A stretch of DNA of 64,000 bases from Alkalibacter saccharofermentans DSM 14828 (GCF_900128885.1 NZ_FQTU01000007.1:75618-139617), one strand, 5' to 3'; counted from the stretch's first letter, positions 33,635-42,487 are shown. Numbers and translations: made by a program. Notes: generated by a model not told the origin, from the letters alone.

Positions 33635-34467
33635 TGGATATAGGAAAGATACAGGAGCTGACGATACTTAGAAAGACAAGCATAGGAGTTTACCTAAACG
33701 AATTTGAAGGGGCGCTGGATGATGATGTGCTGTTGCCTAAAAGCCAAGTGCCGGAAGATGCACAGCCTGGGGACAAGATAAAAGTCTTTATCTACAGGGA
33801 CTCTAAAGACAGGCTCATAGCGACTGTCAGGACACCTAAGATCTTATTTGGCGACATAAAAAAGCTCAGGGTGGTAGAAGCGACAAACATCGGTGCTTTT
33901 TTGGACTGGGGCCTTGAGAAGGACCTTCTTTTGCCGTTCAAAGAGCAGATAGGAAAGGTAAGGACGGGGGATGACTGTCTTGTGTCTTTGTATGTGGATA
34001 AAAGCGACAGGCTATGCGCAACGATGAAGGTCCACAAGATGTTAAGCGATAAATCTCCCTTTAACGAAAATGACCAGGTCAGCGGAACTGTCTATGCCCA
34101 CAACAGAGAAATGGGCGTATTTGTAGCTGTGGAAAACAAGTATCACGGCATGATACCCCTTAACGAGATGTTCGGCATTTTTGATATAGGGGACGTGATA
34201 GAAGCAAGGGTAGTTAAAATCAGACCTGATGGGAAGCTGAACCTCAGTATCAGAAAGCAAGCTCACGACGAAATTGACGATGATGCTGAAAAGATAATGA
34301 GAAGCCTTGTCAAGCGAAACGGATTTTTGCCATATAACGACAAGAGCCAGGCGAGCGCCATAAAAGCAGAATTTGACATGAGCAAAAGCGCATTTAAAAG
34401 AGCGGTGGGAAGACTGTTGAAAAACAAAAAAATAGAAATAAACGATAAAGGAATCAAGATGCTGTAA
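33634..34467 (+). CDS. S1-domain RNA-binding protein, CvfB family
   Basis: 277 residues. Three tandem S1-like beta-barrels (about residues 5-65, 70-135, 145-210; the third has GVFVAVENKYHGMIPLNE in part) and a C-terminal winged helix (215-277, AEFDMSKSAFKRAVGRLLK). CvfB homologues affect virulence and RNA handling in Staphylococcus. Translationally coupled to the VTT gene (TAATG). Cytoplasmic. Confidence 0.9.
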   Translation: MDIGKIQELTILRKTSIGVYLNEFEGALDDDVLLPKSQVPEDAQPGDKIKVFIYRDSKDRLIATVRTPKILFGDIKKLRVVEATNIGAFLDWGLEKDLLLPFKEQIGKVRTGDDCLVSLYVDKSDRLCATMKVHKMLSDKSPFNENDQVSGTVYAHNREMGVFVAVENKYHGMIPLNEMFGIFDIGDVIEARVVKIRPDGKLNLSIRKQAHDEIDDDAEKIMRSLVKRNGFLPYNDKSQASAIKAEFDMSKSAFKRAVGRLLKNKKIEINDKGIKML

Positions 34468-34523
34468 ATACGAGCTGAATATTACGACTTTTACTATCTA
34501 CTACCAACAAAGAGGTATTCATT

Positions 34524-35423
34524 ATGAATTATAAAAGCTATAAAAACTACAGACTTGGAATGCGAAACGTAAAAACGGCCATAGCCGTGCTTATATGCCT
34601 TTTGCTTGGAGAGCTGTTAAATATGGACAGCCCCTTCTACGTCGTCATCGCCGCAATGATCTCGATGGAGAGTTCTGTAATGAACTCATTTGACGTCGGC
34701 AAAAACAGGGTGATGGGCACGGTTCTTGGAGCCCTTTTAGGAATGGGCTTTGCCTATATAGATCCAGGCAATCTGATCCTCACGAGCATAGGGATAACAA
34801 TAATAATATACATCTGCAACCTTTTCAAATGGAATAAGTCCATTGTCATAGCAGGCGTGGTGTTTTTGTCTATCATGCTTGAAATGGCGGAAGGCAGCAT
34901 ACTGGCAAACAGCTTAAACAGGATAGCAGATACCATCTTGGGGCTGGGAGTCGGGCTCGCAGTAAACTATCTTATATTTCCCTACGATTTTGAAAAGACT
35001 ATTAAGACACAAGCAGATGCATTGGTGGAGATAATAAAACAAGATGTCAACGATGCCTTTTGCACAAATGAGAAGGTCGATCTGGAAAAATTCAGGGAGG
35101 CTCTTAACAGCCTATCTGACGAAATAAATGATTATAGAGCTGAATTTGCCATGAAGAAGAAAAACGCAAGAAGCCTGGCAGAAAAGCGTAAGCTGCTGGA
35201 AAGATTCGATTCAATATACACCCATCTGAAGGTGATGGACAAGATATCAAAACGACCGGTATTAAGCGATGAAAACCTGCAGCAACTGGAAGATTTGCAT
35301 TTTGAAGGTGCAGATACGTATCAACACGAAAGTAAAGCATTTAAAAACGTATACAATTATCATGCGGAAGCTTTGCTTGAAAAGATGAAAGAACTGGGCA
35401 TAGACGGAGCCTGCGATAAATAA
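34524..35423 (+). CDS. FUSC/aromatic-acid exporter-like membrane protein
   Basis: 299 residues. N-terminal half (20-160) has paired membrane helices of the ArAE/DUF939 type: RNVKTAIAVLICLLLGELL, then MESSVMNSFDVGKNRVMGTVLGALLG in its core (GKNRVMGTVLGA). The C-terminal half is a soluble helical region. Single-domain members of this family are common in Firmicutes; an efflux role is presumed, not shown. Start preceded by AAAGAGG. Confidence 0.85.
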   Translation: MNYKSYKNYRLGMRNVKTAIAVLICLLLGELLNMDSPFYVVIAAMISMESSVMNSFDVGKNRVMGTVLGALLGMGFAYIDPGNLILTSIGITIIIYICNLFKWNKSIVIAGVVFLSIMLEMAEGSILANSLNRIADTILGLGVGLAVNYLIFPYDFEKTIKTQADALVEIIKQDVNDAFCTNEKVDLEKFREALNSLSDEINDYRAEFAMKKKNARSLAEKRKLLERFDSIYTHLKVMDKISKRPVLSDENLQQLEDLHFEGADTYQHESKAFKNVYNYHAEALLEKMKELGIDGACDK

Positions 35424-35542
35424 CCGATTATATCTTACAACTTATAGCAGGTCTTTAACCAATCGTTTATCAATAGTTAAACCGGGTAAATAATAAGTGA
35501 CGGAAATGTTGGGAAAGCCTCTTGTATTTAAAAGGAGGGATA

Positions 35543-35740
35543 GTGGAAAAATATGAATTATTATTTGGAACTCTGTCTGATTATAAGCATCATGAAATAT
35601 GTTGTATCCAAGGTTGCGAAACGCTTTGAATTTTCATACTAAAACGCTTGCTGCGACAAATTTATGATGAGTTGACTCAATTAAAATGGGAATATTATGT
35701 CTTTGCATGGGACGTAGCGGGTCCTGTGGCAATTACATGA
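35543..35740 (+). pseudogene. small reading frame interrupted by one in-frame TGA
   Basis: A GTG at 35543 follows AAAGGAGGG and opens 28 codons (VEKYELLFGTL ... CCIQGCETL), then TGA at 35627, then 36 more codons in the same frame (IFILKRLLRQIYDELTQ ... WDVAGPVAIT), then TGA at 35738. Both parts look protein-like in composition. I do not recognise the product. Either a decayed gene or, much less likely, a readthrough/selenocysteine gene. Confidence 0.35.
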
Positions 35741-35777
35741 AATTTCATGAAAGTTGAGTAGTGGTTGTTTGCCCCCG

Positions 35778-35808
35778 CCCCTGGAGCTGATATAGCTCCG
35801 GGGGCTTT
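35778..35808 (+). terminator. GC-rich hairpin, possible attenuator
   Basis: CCCCTGGAGCT (35778-35788), GATAT loop, AGCTCCGGGG (35794-35803), one mismatch/bulge, followed by GCTTTG. The T run is only three, so termination is uncertain. It lies about 140 bases before the transporter start. Confidence 0.5.
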
Positions 35809-35948
35809 GTGCATATTGGGGAGTCAGAAGCATGCACAGTTTTGCCTGCAGCTTTCCATTTGTTTATTTTATAACTTTAAATTTTGTGTCTAACAACGTG
35901 TTTTCAGGGTATAAAAATTTAATAACAACAACTGAAAGTGGTGATATC

Positions 35949-36593
35949 TTGAAAATAAGTGGCGTGTTTGATCTTTATATGCAAAGAACCGAGTTTTTCA
36001 CCAAGTTGTTTATCGAACATATATACCTTACATCGGTCGCCGTATTGATAATAACAGTTGTAGGCCTCTCTACAGGAATACTGATGACTTCAAATAAAAG
36101 GCTGGCGTCGGTGGTGCTTACCCTGACAGGCTTTTTATATACGATTCCATCCATTGCATTGTTCGGATTTTTGGTAGCTGTTACAGGCATAGGAAACACC
36201 AGCGCCATAATAGCGTTGTCCCTATACGGAGTCTTGCCGATTATCAGAAACACTTACGTGGGGATAACGGAGGTAGATCCTGAGATAATCGAATCCGCAA
36301 CGGCAATGGGAAGCACGCCTTTGCAGCTGCTAGTAAGCATTCAGCTCCCTTTGGCTTCCCCTGTTATAATAGCAGGATTCAGAACCATGGTGATCATGAC
36401 CATAGCCCTTGGAGGAATAGCCTCGTTTATAGGGGCCGGTGGCCTGGGAGTAGCTATCTGGAGGGGAATAACCACGAACTTTCCCGAAATGACCGTGGCA
36501 GGGAGTCTCTTGGTAGCTCTGTTTGCAATAATCTCGGACGTAGTGCTGGGATTTGTAGAAAAAGGATTTAGCATTAAAGTGTTGGGAAAATAA
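35949..36593 (+). CDS. betaine/choline/osmoprotectant ABC transporter, permease
   Basis: 214 residues, OpuCB/OpuCD/YehY-type permease with about five membrane segments. Visible: IEHIYLTSVAVL, STGILMTSNKR, FLYTIPSIALFGFL, then the EAA-like ESATAMGSTPLQLL. I start it at TTG 35949, eight bases after GTGGTGA; the open frame to 35832 has no ribosome site. It is the only permease in the operon, whereas OpuC-type systems often have two, so it may act as a homodimer. Confidence 0.9.
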   Translation: MKISGVFDLYMQRTEFFTKLFIEHIYLTSVAVLIITVVGLSTGILMTSNKRLASVVLTLTGFLYTIPSIALFGFLVAVTGIGNTSAIIALSLYGVLPIIRNTYVGITEVDPEIIESATAMGSTPLQLLVSIQLPLASPVIIAGFRTMVIMTIALGGIASFIGAGGLGVAIWRGITTNFPEMTVAGSLLVALFAIISDVVLGFVEKGFSIKVLGK

Positions 36594-36607
36594 TAGGGGG
36601 TGGCATA

Positions 36608-37498
36608 TTGAAAAAGATTATAGCAATCATAGGAGTGATAGCGCTGACGACATCCTTGTTTGCAGGATGCTCCACAGAAGAAAAAAAGGTGGTAATAGCA
36701 AGCAAGCCCATGACGGAGCAGTACATACTGGTTGAGATGCTCACAGACCTTATCGAACAGGAGACTGACATAACCGTTGAGCAGAAGATGGGCATCGGAG
36801 GAGGAACGTCTAACATCCATCCGGGGATGGAAAAGGGAGAAATCGACATGTATCCGGAATACACCGGTACAGGCTGGCTGTTTGTGCTAAAAGAGGACTT
36901 GATAAATGATCCCGATGAACTCTACCGGGCGGTAAAGGAAGGATATCAGCAGGAATACAACTTCAAGTGGACAGGGCTTTACGGATTTAACAATACCTTT
37001 GCCCTTGCTGTCAAAAGAGAGCTGGCCTTGGAACTTAATCTACAGACCTACAGTGACCTTGTCAGGGTAAGCAACGACCTTGATTTTGGAGCGGAGTACG
37101 ACTTTTACGAAAGGGAAGACGGCTACCCCGGGCTTGTAGAGGCTTACGGATTTGACTTTTCCCGTCAAGTCGAGCTGGACATAGGCCTTAAATACGATGC
37201 AATCGGCAGAGATGAAGTCGACGTTATAAATGTATTTTCTACAGACGGTCGGCTTAAAGAGTACGATTTGGTTGTTTTAAAAGATGACAAAAATTTCTTT
37301 CCCTCCTATTATGCAGCTACCATAATCAGGCAAGAAACCCTTGATGAATACCCAGAGCTTGAAGGGGTTTTGGAAATGCTAACAGGAGCCATAGATGACG
37401 AGGAGATGACTTATCTAAACTATTTGGTTGAAATAGAAAAGCAGGATCCTGCACAGGTTGCCAATGACTTCCTTAAAGAAAAAGGGCTGATTGAATGA
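36608..37498 (+). CDS. osmoprotectant ABC transporter, substrate-binding lipoprotein
   Basis: 296 residues with a TTG start after GGGGGTGG. Lipobox LFAGC with C21. OpuAC/OsmF-like binding fold: VVIASKPMTEQYILVEML, QKMGIGGGTSNIHPGMEKGEIDMYPEYTGTGW (key part DMYPEYTGTGW), and DLVVLKDDKNFFPSYYAA. The YPEYTG motif is typical of glycine betaine/choline-binding members. Overlaps the ATPase gene by ATGA-type coupling. Confidence 0.92.
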   Translation: MKKIIAIIGVIALTTSLFAGCSTEEKKVVIASKPMTEQYILVEMLTDLIEQETDITVEQKMGIGGGTSNIHPGMEKGEIDMYPEYTGTGWLFVLKEDLINDPDELYRAVKEGYQQEYNFKWTGLYGFNNTFALAVKRELALELNLQTYSDLVRVSNDLDFGAEYDFYEREDGYPGLVEAYGFDFSRQVELDIGLKYDAIGRDEVDVINVFSTDGRLKEYDLVVLKDDKNFFPSYYAATIIRQETLDEYPELEGVLEMLTGAIDDEEMTYLNYLVEIEKQDPAQVANDFLKEKGLIE

Positions 37499-38298
37499 CT
37501 ATCATCGAATTTGACAAAGTGTCGAAATCCTACGAAGAGGGAAAGCATGTAATAAAGGACATATCCTTAAAAATCGACGAAGGGGAATTTGTCACTCTGG
37601 TTGGGCCTTCAGGATGCGGGAAGACAACTCTTTTAAAAATGATTAACAAGATGATAATGTCTACATCGGGAAGGATAGTAATCAGGGACAAGGAGATATC
37701 CACCTGGAATACGACAGACCTTAGAAGATCCATAGGATATGTAATCCAGCAGGTTGGGCTTTTCCCCCATATGACCATCGCTGAAAACATAGGTTATGTT
37801 TTGAAGATAACGGGAGAAGACAAAGTCAAAAGAAGGTTAAAGGCACTTGAACTTATCAAGCTGGTGGGACTTGATGAAGGCTACATAGACAAATACCCCA
37901 GGCAGCTATCGGGAGGCCAAAAGCAGCGCATCGGCGTAGCAAGAGCCCTTGCAGGAGACCCGGACATAATACTTATGGACGAGCCTTTTGGAGCAGTGGA
38001 TGAGATAGCCAGAAAGAAGCTTCAAGACGAGTTTAAGCAGATTCACCAAAAGCTAGGCAAGACTATAGTGTTCGTAACCCACGACATACACGAAGCCTTA
38101 AAGCTCGGCACCAGGATAGTTTTGATGAACAGCGGCAGGATAGAACAAAGCGGAACTGACAAGGATCTGGTCTACAGGCCTAGGACCCCTTTTGTGAAAG
38201 ACTTTTTCGGTATCAAGGGGTACAAGGCTCTCCTTGATGAAAATGAGCTACAAAAGGAATACGAAGCGGCTATATTAAAAGCTGAAGGGACAAAATAA
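37495..38298 (+). CDS. osmoprotectant ABC transporter, ATP-binding protein
   Basis: 267 residues. Walker A GPSGCGKTT near residue 38, Q-loop QQVGLFPHM, signature LSGGQKQRIGVARA, Walker B IILMDEPFGAVD, switch FVTHDIHE. It lacks the two C-terminal CBS domains (about 110 residues) found in OpuA/OpuCA that sense ionic strength or c-di-AMP, so regulation of activity must differ. The regulator gene follows 2 bases later. Confidence 0.93.
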   Translation: MTIIEFDKVSKSYEEGKHVIKDISLKIDEGEFVTLVGPSGCGKTTLLKMINKMIMSTSGRIVIRDKEISTWNTTDLRRSIGYVIQQVGLFPHMTIAENIGYVLKITGEDKVKRRLKALELIKLVGLDEGYIDKYPRQLSGGQKQRIGVARALAGDPDIILMDEPFGAVDEIARKKLQDEFKQIHQKLGKTIVFVTHDIHEALKLGTRIVLMNSGRIEQSGTDKDLVYRPRTPFVKDFFGIKGYKALLDENELQKEYEAAILKAEGTK

Positions 38299-38299
38299 A

Positions 38300-38995
38300 A
38301 TGGAGCATACATGCAGTAATTGTGGACACAGCCTTTGTGCCAAAAGGGTACCCATATTTTCGAAGTTAAATGAGGATGAGATAAAAAAGGTAGTAACCCT
38401 TATCAGAAGAAAGCACTATCAAAAAGGTGAGAATCTCTTTTTCGAAGGAGGGGATTTTAAAGGGCTGGTAATCATAAACAAGGGAAAGGCAAAAGCCTAT
38501 ACAAATACGTCTGAAGGAAAGGAGCAGATACTCCACCTGTTTTTTCCGGGAGACTTCCTGGGAGAGAAGAGCCTTGTAATAAACAAAAAAACAGAGTATA
38601 ACGTCCAGGCCATTGAGCCTGTAGATACCTGCATGATTTCAAAGAAGGATTTTCAGGACCTGATAAAAAAACACCCAAACATCAATCAGAAGATAATGGA
38701 AGAGTTGGTTTATAGGATAGACAGGCTCGAGTCCATGATAGAAAACATTGGGGCAAAGGATATCGAAAAGCGAATAAACGCAGTGCTTTTGGAGTTTGCC
38801 CATAAGCATGGGACAAAAAACGAAGACGGCTCTTTTGAGCTTATGCTCCCATTAAGCAGAGAAGGAATAGCAAGCTACATCGGAACAACCCGGGAGACGG
38901 TCAGCAGAAAGCTAAACAGCCTCCAAAATGAAGGGGTGATTGTGATGACGGGTAATAAAAAGATAAAAATCTTAGATATTAACAGGCTTAAATAA
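38300..38995 (+). CDS. Crp/Fnr-family regulator, FNR-like
   Basis: 231 residues. An N-terminal cysteine set C5-x2-C8-x4-C13 plus C111 resembles FNR, whose four cysteines hold an oxygen- or NO-sensitive [4Fe-4S] cluster. Cyclic-nucleotide-like barrel at 20-130, then an HTH with SREGIASYIGTTRETVSRKL near residue 190 (core TTRETVSRKL). It starts two bases after the osmoprotectant ATPase, so it is in that operon, and it precedes RIC genes, likely targets. Confidence 0.9.
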   Translation: MEHTCSNCGHSLCAKRVPIFSKLNEDEIKKVVTLIRRKHYQKGENLFFEGGDFKGLVIINKGKAKAYTNTSEGKEQILHLFFPGDFLGEKSLVINKKTEYNVQAIEPVDTCMISKKDFQDLIKKHPNINQKIMEELVYRIDRLESMIENIGAKDIEKRINAVLLEFAHKHGTKNEDGSFELMLPLSREGIASYIGTTRETVSRKLNSLQNEGVIVMTGNKKIKILDINRLK

Positions 38996-39007
38996 ATATC
39001 CAAATCA

Positions 39008-39019
39008 TGACGGGCGTCA
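39008..39019. promoter_or_regulatory. perfect inverted repeat upstream of the RIC gene
   Basis: TGACG-GG-CGTCA, 60 bases before the RIC start and 12 bases after the FNR-like gene. A dyad with TGA half-sites fits a Crp/Fnr-family operator, and the adjacent regulator is the obvious candidate. No strong -35/-10 pair was seen next to it. Confidence 0.55.
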
Positions 39020-39078
39020 CAGTTTTAAAATCTTATTTCGATTAGAATTAGATCAAAAGAATCGAAAGGAAGATTATA

Positions 39079-39747
39079 ATGAAAACAAATTATAACATCA
39101 CATCAAAAGACACCTTGGGGGATACTGTTGCAAGATTGCCCAGGGCTGGGGAGGTATTTAAGTCTTACAAAATAGATTTTTGCTGTGGAGGCCAAAGAAG
39201 CATAGAGGAAGCTGCAAAGGAAAAAGACGTTGATGCAGGCAAGCTGCTGGGCGTGTTAAATTCCCTACAGGACACTATAGATGCAAGGCAAGGGAAAAAT
39301 TTCACCCAGATGAACAACGAAGAGCTGATAGACCACATAATAGACACGCACCATTCTTACTTAAACATTAATTTGCCAGAGATAAGCATTATTTCGGCGG
39401 CAGTGCTAAGAGCCCACGGAGCATCACGCAAGGAACTATTTGAGGTGCATAAGCTGTTTCACGCTTTAAAGGCAGAACTTGAGCAGCATCTGATAAAGGA
39501 AGAAACAGTGCTATTTCCAAACATGCTTGATGAAAACAACGACTTGGACATTCAAAAGGAAATCGAAGATGAGCACGAGGGGGCAGGGGAGATACTTAGA
39601 AGGCTAAGGGAGCTTACCCAGGACTACACAGTTCCTGCAGACGGATGCCCGACTTACGAGAGGCTATACCACAAGCTTGAAGAGCTTGAGGGAGATGTAT
39701 TCCAGCACGTGCATCTAGAAAACAATATTTTGTTTAAAAGATTTTAG
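39079..39747 (+). CDS. iron-sulfur cluster repair di-iron protein (RIC, ScdA/YtfE type)
   Basis: Repairs Fe-S clusters after nitrosative and oxidative damage. 222 residues. N-terminal ScdA domain (1-65) with DFCCGG, where a CC pair is conserved; hemerythrin-like domain (75-222) with iron ligands in HHSY, H-x-LFHAL, HLIKEE, DEHEG and HVHLENN. GAAAGGAAG precedes the ATG. First of three NO/oxygen-related genes. Confidence 0.93.
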   Translation: MKTNYNITSKDTLGDTVARLPRAGEVFKSYKIDFCCGGQRSIEEAAKEKDVDAGKLLGVLNSLQDTIDARQGKNFTQMNNEELIDHIIDTHHSYLNINLPEISIISAAVLRAHGASRKELFEVHKLFHALKAELEQHLIKEETVLFPNMLDENNDLDIQKEIEDEHEGAGEILRRLRELTQDYTVPADGCPTYERLYHKLEELEGDVFQHVHLENNILFKRF

Positions 39748-39756
39748 GAGACAAAC

Positions 39757-39981
39757 ATGAAAAAGACAATAGATCTTAAGATGACTGTAAATGAGATTGT
39801 CAAAGCCTATCCTGAAGTTGCAGAGATAATGAAGGAGCTGGGCTTTGAAAATATAACAGATCCAAAGATGATAGCTACTGTAGGCAGATTCATGACCATT
39901 GAAAAGGGAGCTGCAATGAAAAAGATCGATCTTGATAAAATCAAGGAGACCTTTAAAGAAAGAGGCTTCGAAATTAAATAA
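39757..39981 (+). CDS. DUF1858 small protein
   Basis: 74 residues, one DUF1858 domain, similar to the N-terminal part of ScdA: VNEIVKAYPEVAEIMKELGF. No CC pair. In anaerobes it often accompanies DUF438 and hemerythrin proteins. Lies between RIC and the DUF438 gene (9 and 17 bases), so probably works with them. Function unknown. Confidence 0.85.
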   Translation: MKKTIDLKMTVNEIVKAYPEVAEIMKELGFENITDPKMIATVGRFMTIEKGAAMKKIDLDKIKETFKERGFEIK

Positions 39982-39998
39982 TACTGGAGGGAATGAAC

Positions 39999-41216
39999 AT
40001 GAGCGAGCACATCAATAATCGGGAGCAAAGACAAAAACTGCTGAAGCAACTAATTTTGGAGCTTCATGAGGGTAAGGATTTCGAAGAGGTAAAGCAAAAG
40101 TTTGAAGAAAATTTCAAAGACGTGTCAGCAACTGAGATTACCGAAATGGAAACCCAGCTTGTAAAGGACGGACTTCCTGTAGAGGAAATTCAAAAGCTTT
40201 GCGATGTACACGCTTCGGTTTTTAAGGGCACTATAGACCAGATCCATAAAGTCATCAATGAAGAAGACGTTCCGGGACATCCGGTGCATACCTTCAGGCT
40301 GGAAAACAAGGCCATCGAAAAGCTTTTGGAAGATCGAATAAAACCTCACCTTCAAGCCTTTGAAGAAACAGAAGACGAGGCAATCGCTATGGATCTTATC
40401 GTCGACTTTAACGAGCTTTGGAAGATCGATGTTCATTATTCCAGGAAGGAAAATCTGATATTCCCTTACATGGAAAAATATGATATCACAGCACCCCCCA
40501 AGGTAATGTGGGGAGTGGATGACGAAATCAGAAGGAACATCAGGGACACAAAAGCCCTTTTATACCACTTTGAATATGACCACCCAACTCAGGAAATACT
40601 CAAAAAAGCAAAGGCTGCAATATCCGGCGTTGAAGAGATGATATTCAAAGAAGAAAACATTCTATTCCCAATGATTTTGGAAAAATTTAATGACAAGGAG
40701 TGGCAGAGCATCCTTGAAGAAAGCGATGAGTTCGGATACGTCTTTGTAAAGCCTATACATGAGTGGAAGCCAAAAGAGGAAGAGCCAAAGCCTGCAGAGT
40801 CAGTGTGGCTTCAAGGCCAGGTTCAGTTTGATGCAGGGTTTATGCTTCCTGAGGAAATAAACGCTATGCTAAACGTATTGCCGGTGGACATAACATTTGT
40901 GGATAAAAACGGCAAGGTCAAGTATTTCTCTCAAGGCAAGGAGAGGATATTCGCAAGACCGAAGACCATTATAGGCAGAGAGGTAAAGAACTGCCATCCG
41001 CCTTCAAGCGTGCACATAGTTGAAAAGATCGTGGAAGATTTGAAATCGGGGAAAAAAGACCATGAAGATTTTTGGATAAACTTCGGAGATAAATTCGTTC
41101 TGATAAAATACTTTGCAGTAAGGGACGCCGACGGCGAATTCCTTGGGGTGGTGGAGGTAAGCCAGGATGTCAAACCCATACAGGAGCTGCAAGGAGAAAA
41201 AAGATTGGCAGATTAA
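39999..41216 (+). CDS. DUF438-hemerythrin-PAS protein
   Basis: 405 residues, three parts: DUF438 (about 5-80, RQKLLKQLILELHEG), hemerythrin-like (90-240, HTFRLENKAIEKLL, FNELWKIDVHYSRKENLIFPYMEKY in its core KENLIFP, FKEENILFPMIL), and a PAS domain (285-400, VDITFVDKNGKVKYFSQG). Such proteins are thought to sense oxygen or NO and redox state. ATG 39999 is eight bases after GGAGGG; ATG 39993 is too close. Ends the RIC operon. Confidence 0.9.
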   Translation: MSEHINNREQRQKLLKQLILELHEGKDFEEVKQKFEENFKDVSATEITEMETQLVKDGLPVEEIQKLCDVHASVFKGTIDQIHKVINEEDVPGHPVHTFRLENKAIEKLLEDRIKPHLQAFEETEDEAIAMDLIVDFNELWKIDVHYSRKENLIFPYMEKYDITAPPKVMWGVDDEIRRNIRDTKALLYHFEYDHPTQEILKKAKAAISGVEEMIFKEENILFPMILEKFNDKEWQSILEESDEFGYVFVKPIHEWKPKEEEPKPAESVWLQGQVQFDAGFMLPEEINAMLNVLPVDITFVDKNGKVKYFSQGKERIFARPKTIIGREVKNCHPPSSVHIVEKIVEDLKSGKKDHEDFWINFGDKFVLIKYFAVRDADGEFLGVVEVSQDVKPIQELQGEKRLAD

Positions 41217-41220
41217 AACA

Positions 41221-41264
41221 AAAAGCGTCCATTTTAGTATCACTTTAAAATGGACGCTTTTAAA
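41221..41264 (+). terminator. intrinsic terminator of the RIC operon
   Basis: 16-bp perfect stem AAAAGCGTCCATTTTA/TAAAATGGACGCTTTT (41221-41236/41246-41261). Confidence 0.85.
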
Positions 41265-41542
41265 AGTAGACAGTTGGAAAGCCAAAGCTTTTTACCACGA
41301 AGAACACAAAGGGACACTAAGTTGGTTCGCTTCGCTCACGTGGGATGCGCCCTTTTGTCTCGGGAAAAGCTCATTTCTCAATTGCCCCACAACCGCTAGG
41401 CACATCGTTAAACTATAGTGGAACGATGATCAAACAGTAGTTAAGCGATTGGAAAATCAAAAGCTTTTACGACTGTTAAACGACCGTTTCCCGACTGCCC
41501 CGCAATCGTTTAACATGTATTTCCCGCCTCACCGACCAATAA
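41265..41542. repeat. composite intergenic repeat region (copy 1)
   Basis: Non-coding mosaic. It shares words with 45985-46260, 47400-47600 and 48680-48840: TTCGCTTCGCTCACG (41327), TTGCCCCACAAC (41390), TCGTTAAACT and AATCGTTTAAC. It runs into CCAATAA-CTAACGA-CTAAAAA (41536-41556), three 7-base units that overlap the last codons of the dioxygenase gene. Confidence 0.55.
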
Positions 41543-42313
41543 CTAACGACTAAAAAGATACCCGGTCATTGACACCGACCCGAACACGCAGTCCTTGTTA
41601 AAGACTTCCACCCCGTCATCTTCGTCCGATGCCCCAAGGACGTATAGTAACGGCAGGTAATGATCCGGCATCCAAAAAGCATTGTCAGCGGACTTTCCCG
41701 CTTTTTTATATTTTAATACCCCTTCATAATTTCTGTTTTCAATCTGCGCTTCAATGTAATCGTCAAATTCATATGCCCAGGGATATCCGCTTTTTGCATC
41801 CATCCTTACTAGGTGGAGGTTGTGGACTATGTTGCCTGTTCCGAATATCAGTATCCCTTCCTCCCTTAATCTTTGAAGCTTCTTGCCTAACAGGTAATGA
41901 TACGAAAAGGGTTTGTTCTTGTCGATGCTAAGCTGCACCACCGGTACGTCCCTTTCCGGATACATATGATGAAGCACTGACCATGTGCCATGATCCAGCC
42001 CCCAGCTGTTATCCACCCCTACAAAATCTCCGAGCATATTTACAACATGCTTTGCAAGGGTAGGATCTCCCGGGGCATCGTATATGATGTTATATAGATC
42101 CTCGGGGAAGCCGTACATGTCGTAAACTGTTTTGGGGCTTTTAGTGTCAAATACGCTCGTATGGTCAGTGTACCAATGAGCAGATACTGAGAGTATTCCT
42201 TTTGGCTTGTCGATCTTCTTTGCTATTCGCACCCACTCTTCAGTGTAAGAGTTTGTTTCAATCGCGTTCATAGGAGAACCGTGACCTACAAACAGGGCAG
42301 GCGTTTTTTTCAA
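41543..42313 (-). CDS. DODA-type extradiol aromatic ring-opening dioxygenase
   Basis: 256 residues, YgiD/LigB family, a single-metal (Zn or Fe) enzyme. Motifs: LFVGHGSPMNA near the N-terminus, SAHWYTD, WGLDHGTWSVLHHMYP in its core (GLDHGTWS) and GNIVHNL. Start taken as TTG 42313 with GAAGAGGTG six bases before; a GTG at 42322 overlaps that ribosome site. The last codons and TAG lie in a 7-base tandem repeat. Physiological substrate unknown, since strict anaerobes rarely use oxygen. Confidence 0.88.
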   Translation of the reverse strand: MKKTPALFVGHGSPMNAIETNSYTEEWVRIAKKIDKPKGILSVSAHWYTDHTSVFDTKSPKTVYDMYGFPEDLYNIIYDAPGDPTLAKHVVNMLGDFVGVDNSWGLDHGTWSVLHHMYPERDVPVVQLSIDKNKPFSYHYLLGKKLQRLREEGILIFGTGNIVHNLHLVRMDAKSGYPWAYEFDDYIEAQIENRNYEGVLKYKKAGKSADNAFWMPDHYLPLLYVLGASDEDDGVEVFNKDCVFGSVSMTGYLFSR

Positions 42314-42393
42314 AATTATCACCTCTTCAAATTATGTGCTGATTTTTTTATACCCTTTTTAACGGTTATAAACCTATTGGATTTTCCAACTTA

Positions 42394-42422
42394 TTGAATA
42401 TTTGCGCCAAAAAACGTATAAT
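42394..42422 (+). promoter_or_regulatory. promoter of the sigma-54 activator gene
   Basis: TTGAAT (42394-42399), 17-base spacer, TATAAT (42417-42422). Confidence 0.75.
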
Positions 42423-42487
42423 GTAGGAAAAGGCTTTGTGGAAGCTGTAATCGATAACAATCAAAATATAAAAACGGGGGCGTATGA

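Larger units (their letters stand above)
35424..35948. other. intergenic region before the betaine ABC operon
   Basis: About 520 bases. It contains an interrupted small reading frame (35543-35740), a perfect palindrome CATGAAATTTCATG (35736-35749), a possible promoter TTGACT near 35672 with TATGTC downstream, and a GC-rich hairpin (35778-35808). In the last 115 bases the transporter frame is open but lacks a ribosome site until the TTG at 35949. The region is not related by eye to the two structured leaders. Confidence 0.5.

Noticed and set aside
35627..35629. Selenocysteine codon
   Set aside because: No known selenoprotein motif around it and no convincing SECIS hairpin directly downstream; kept only as an odd observation.
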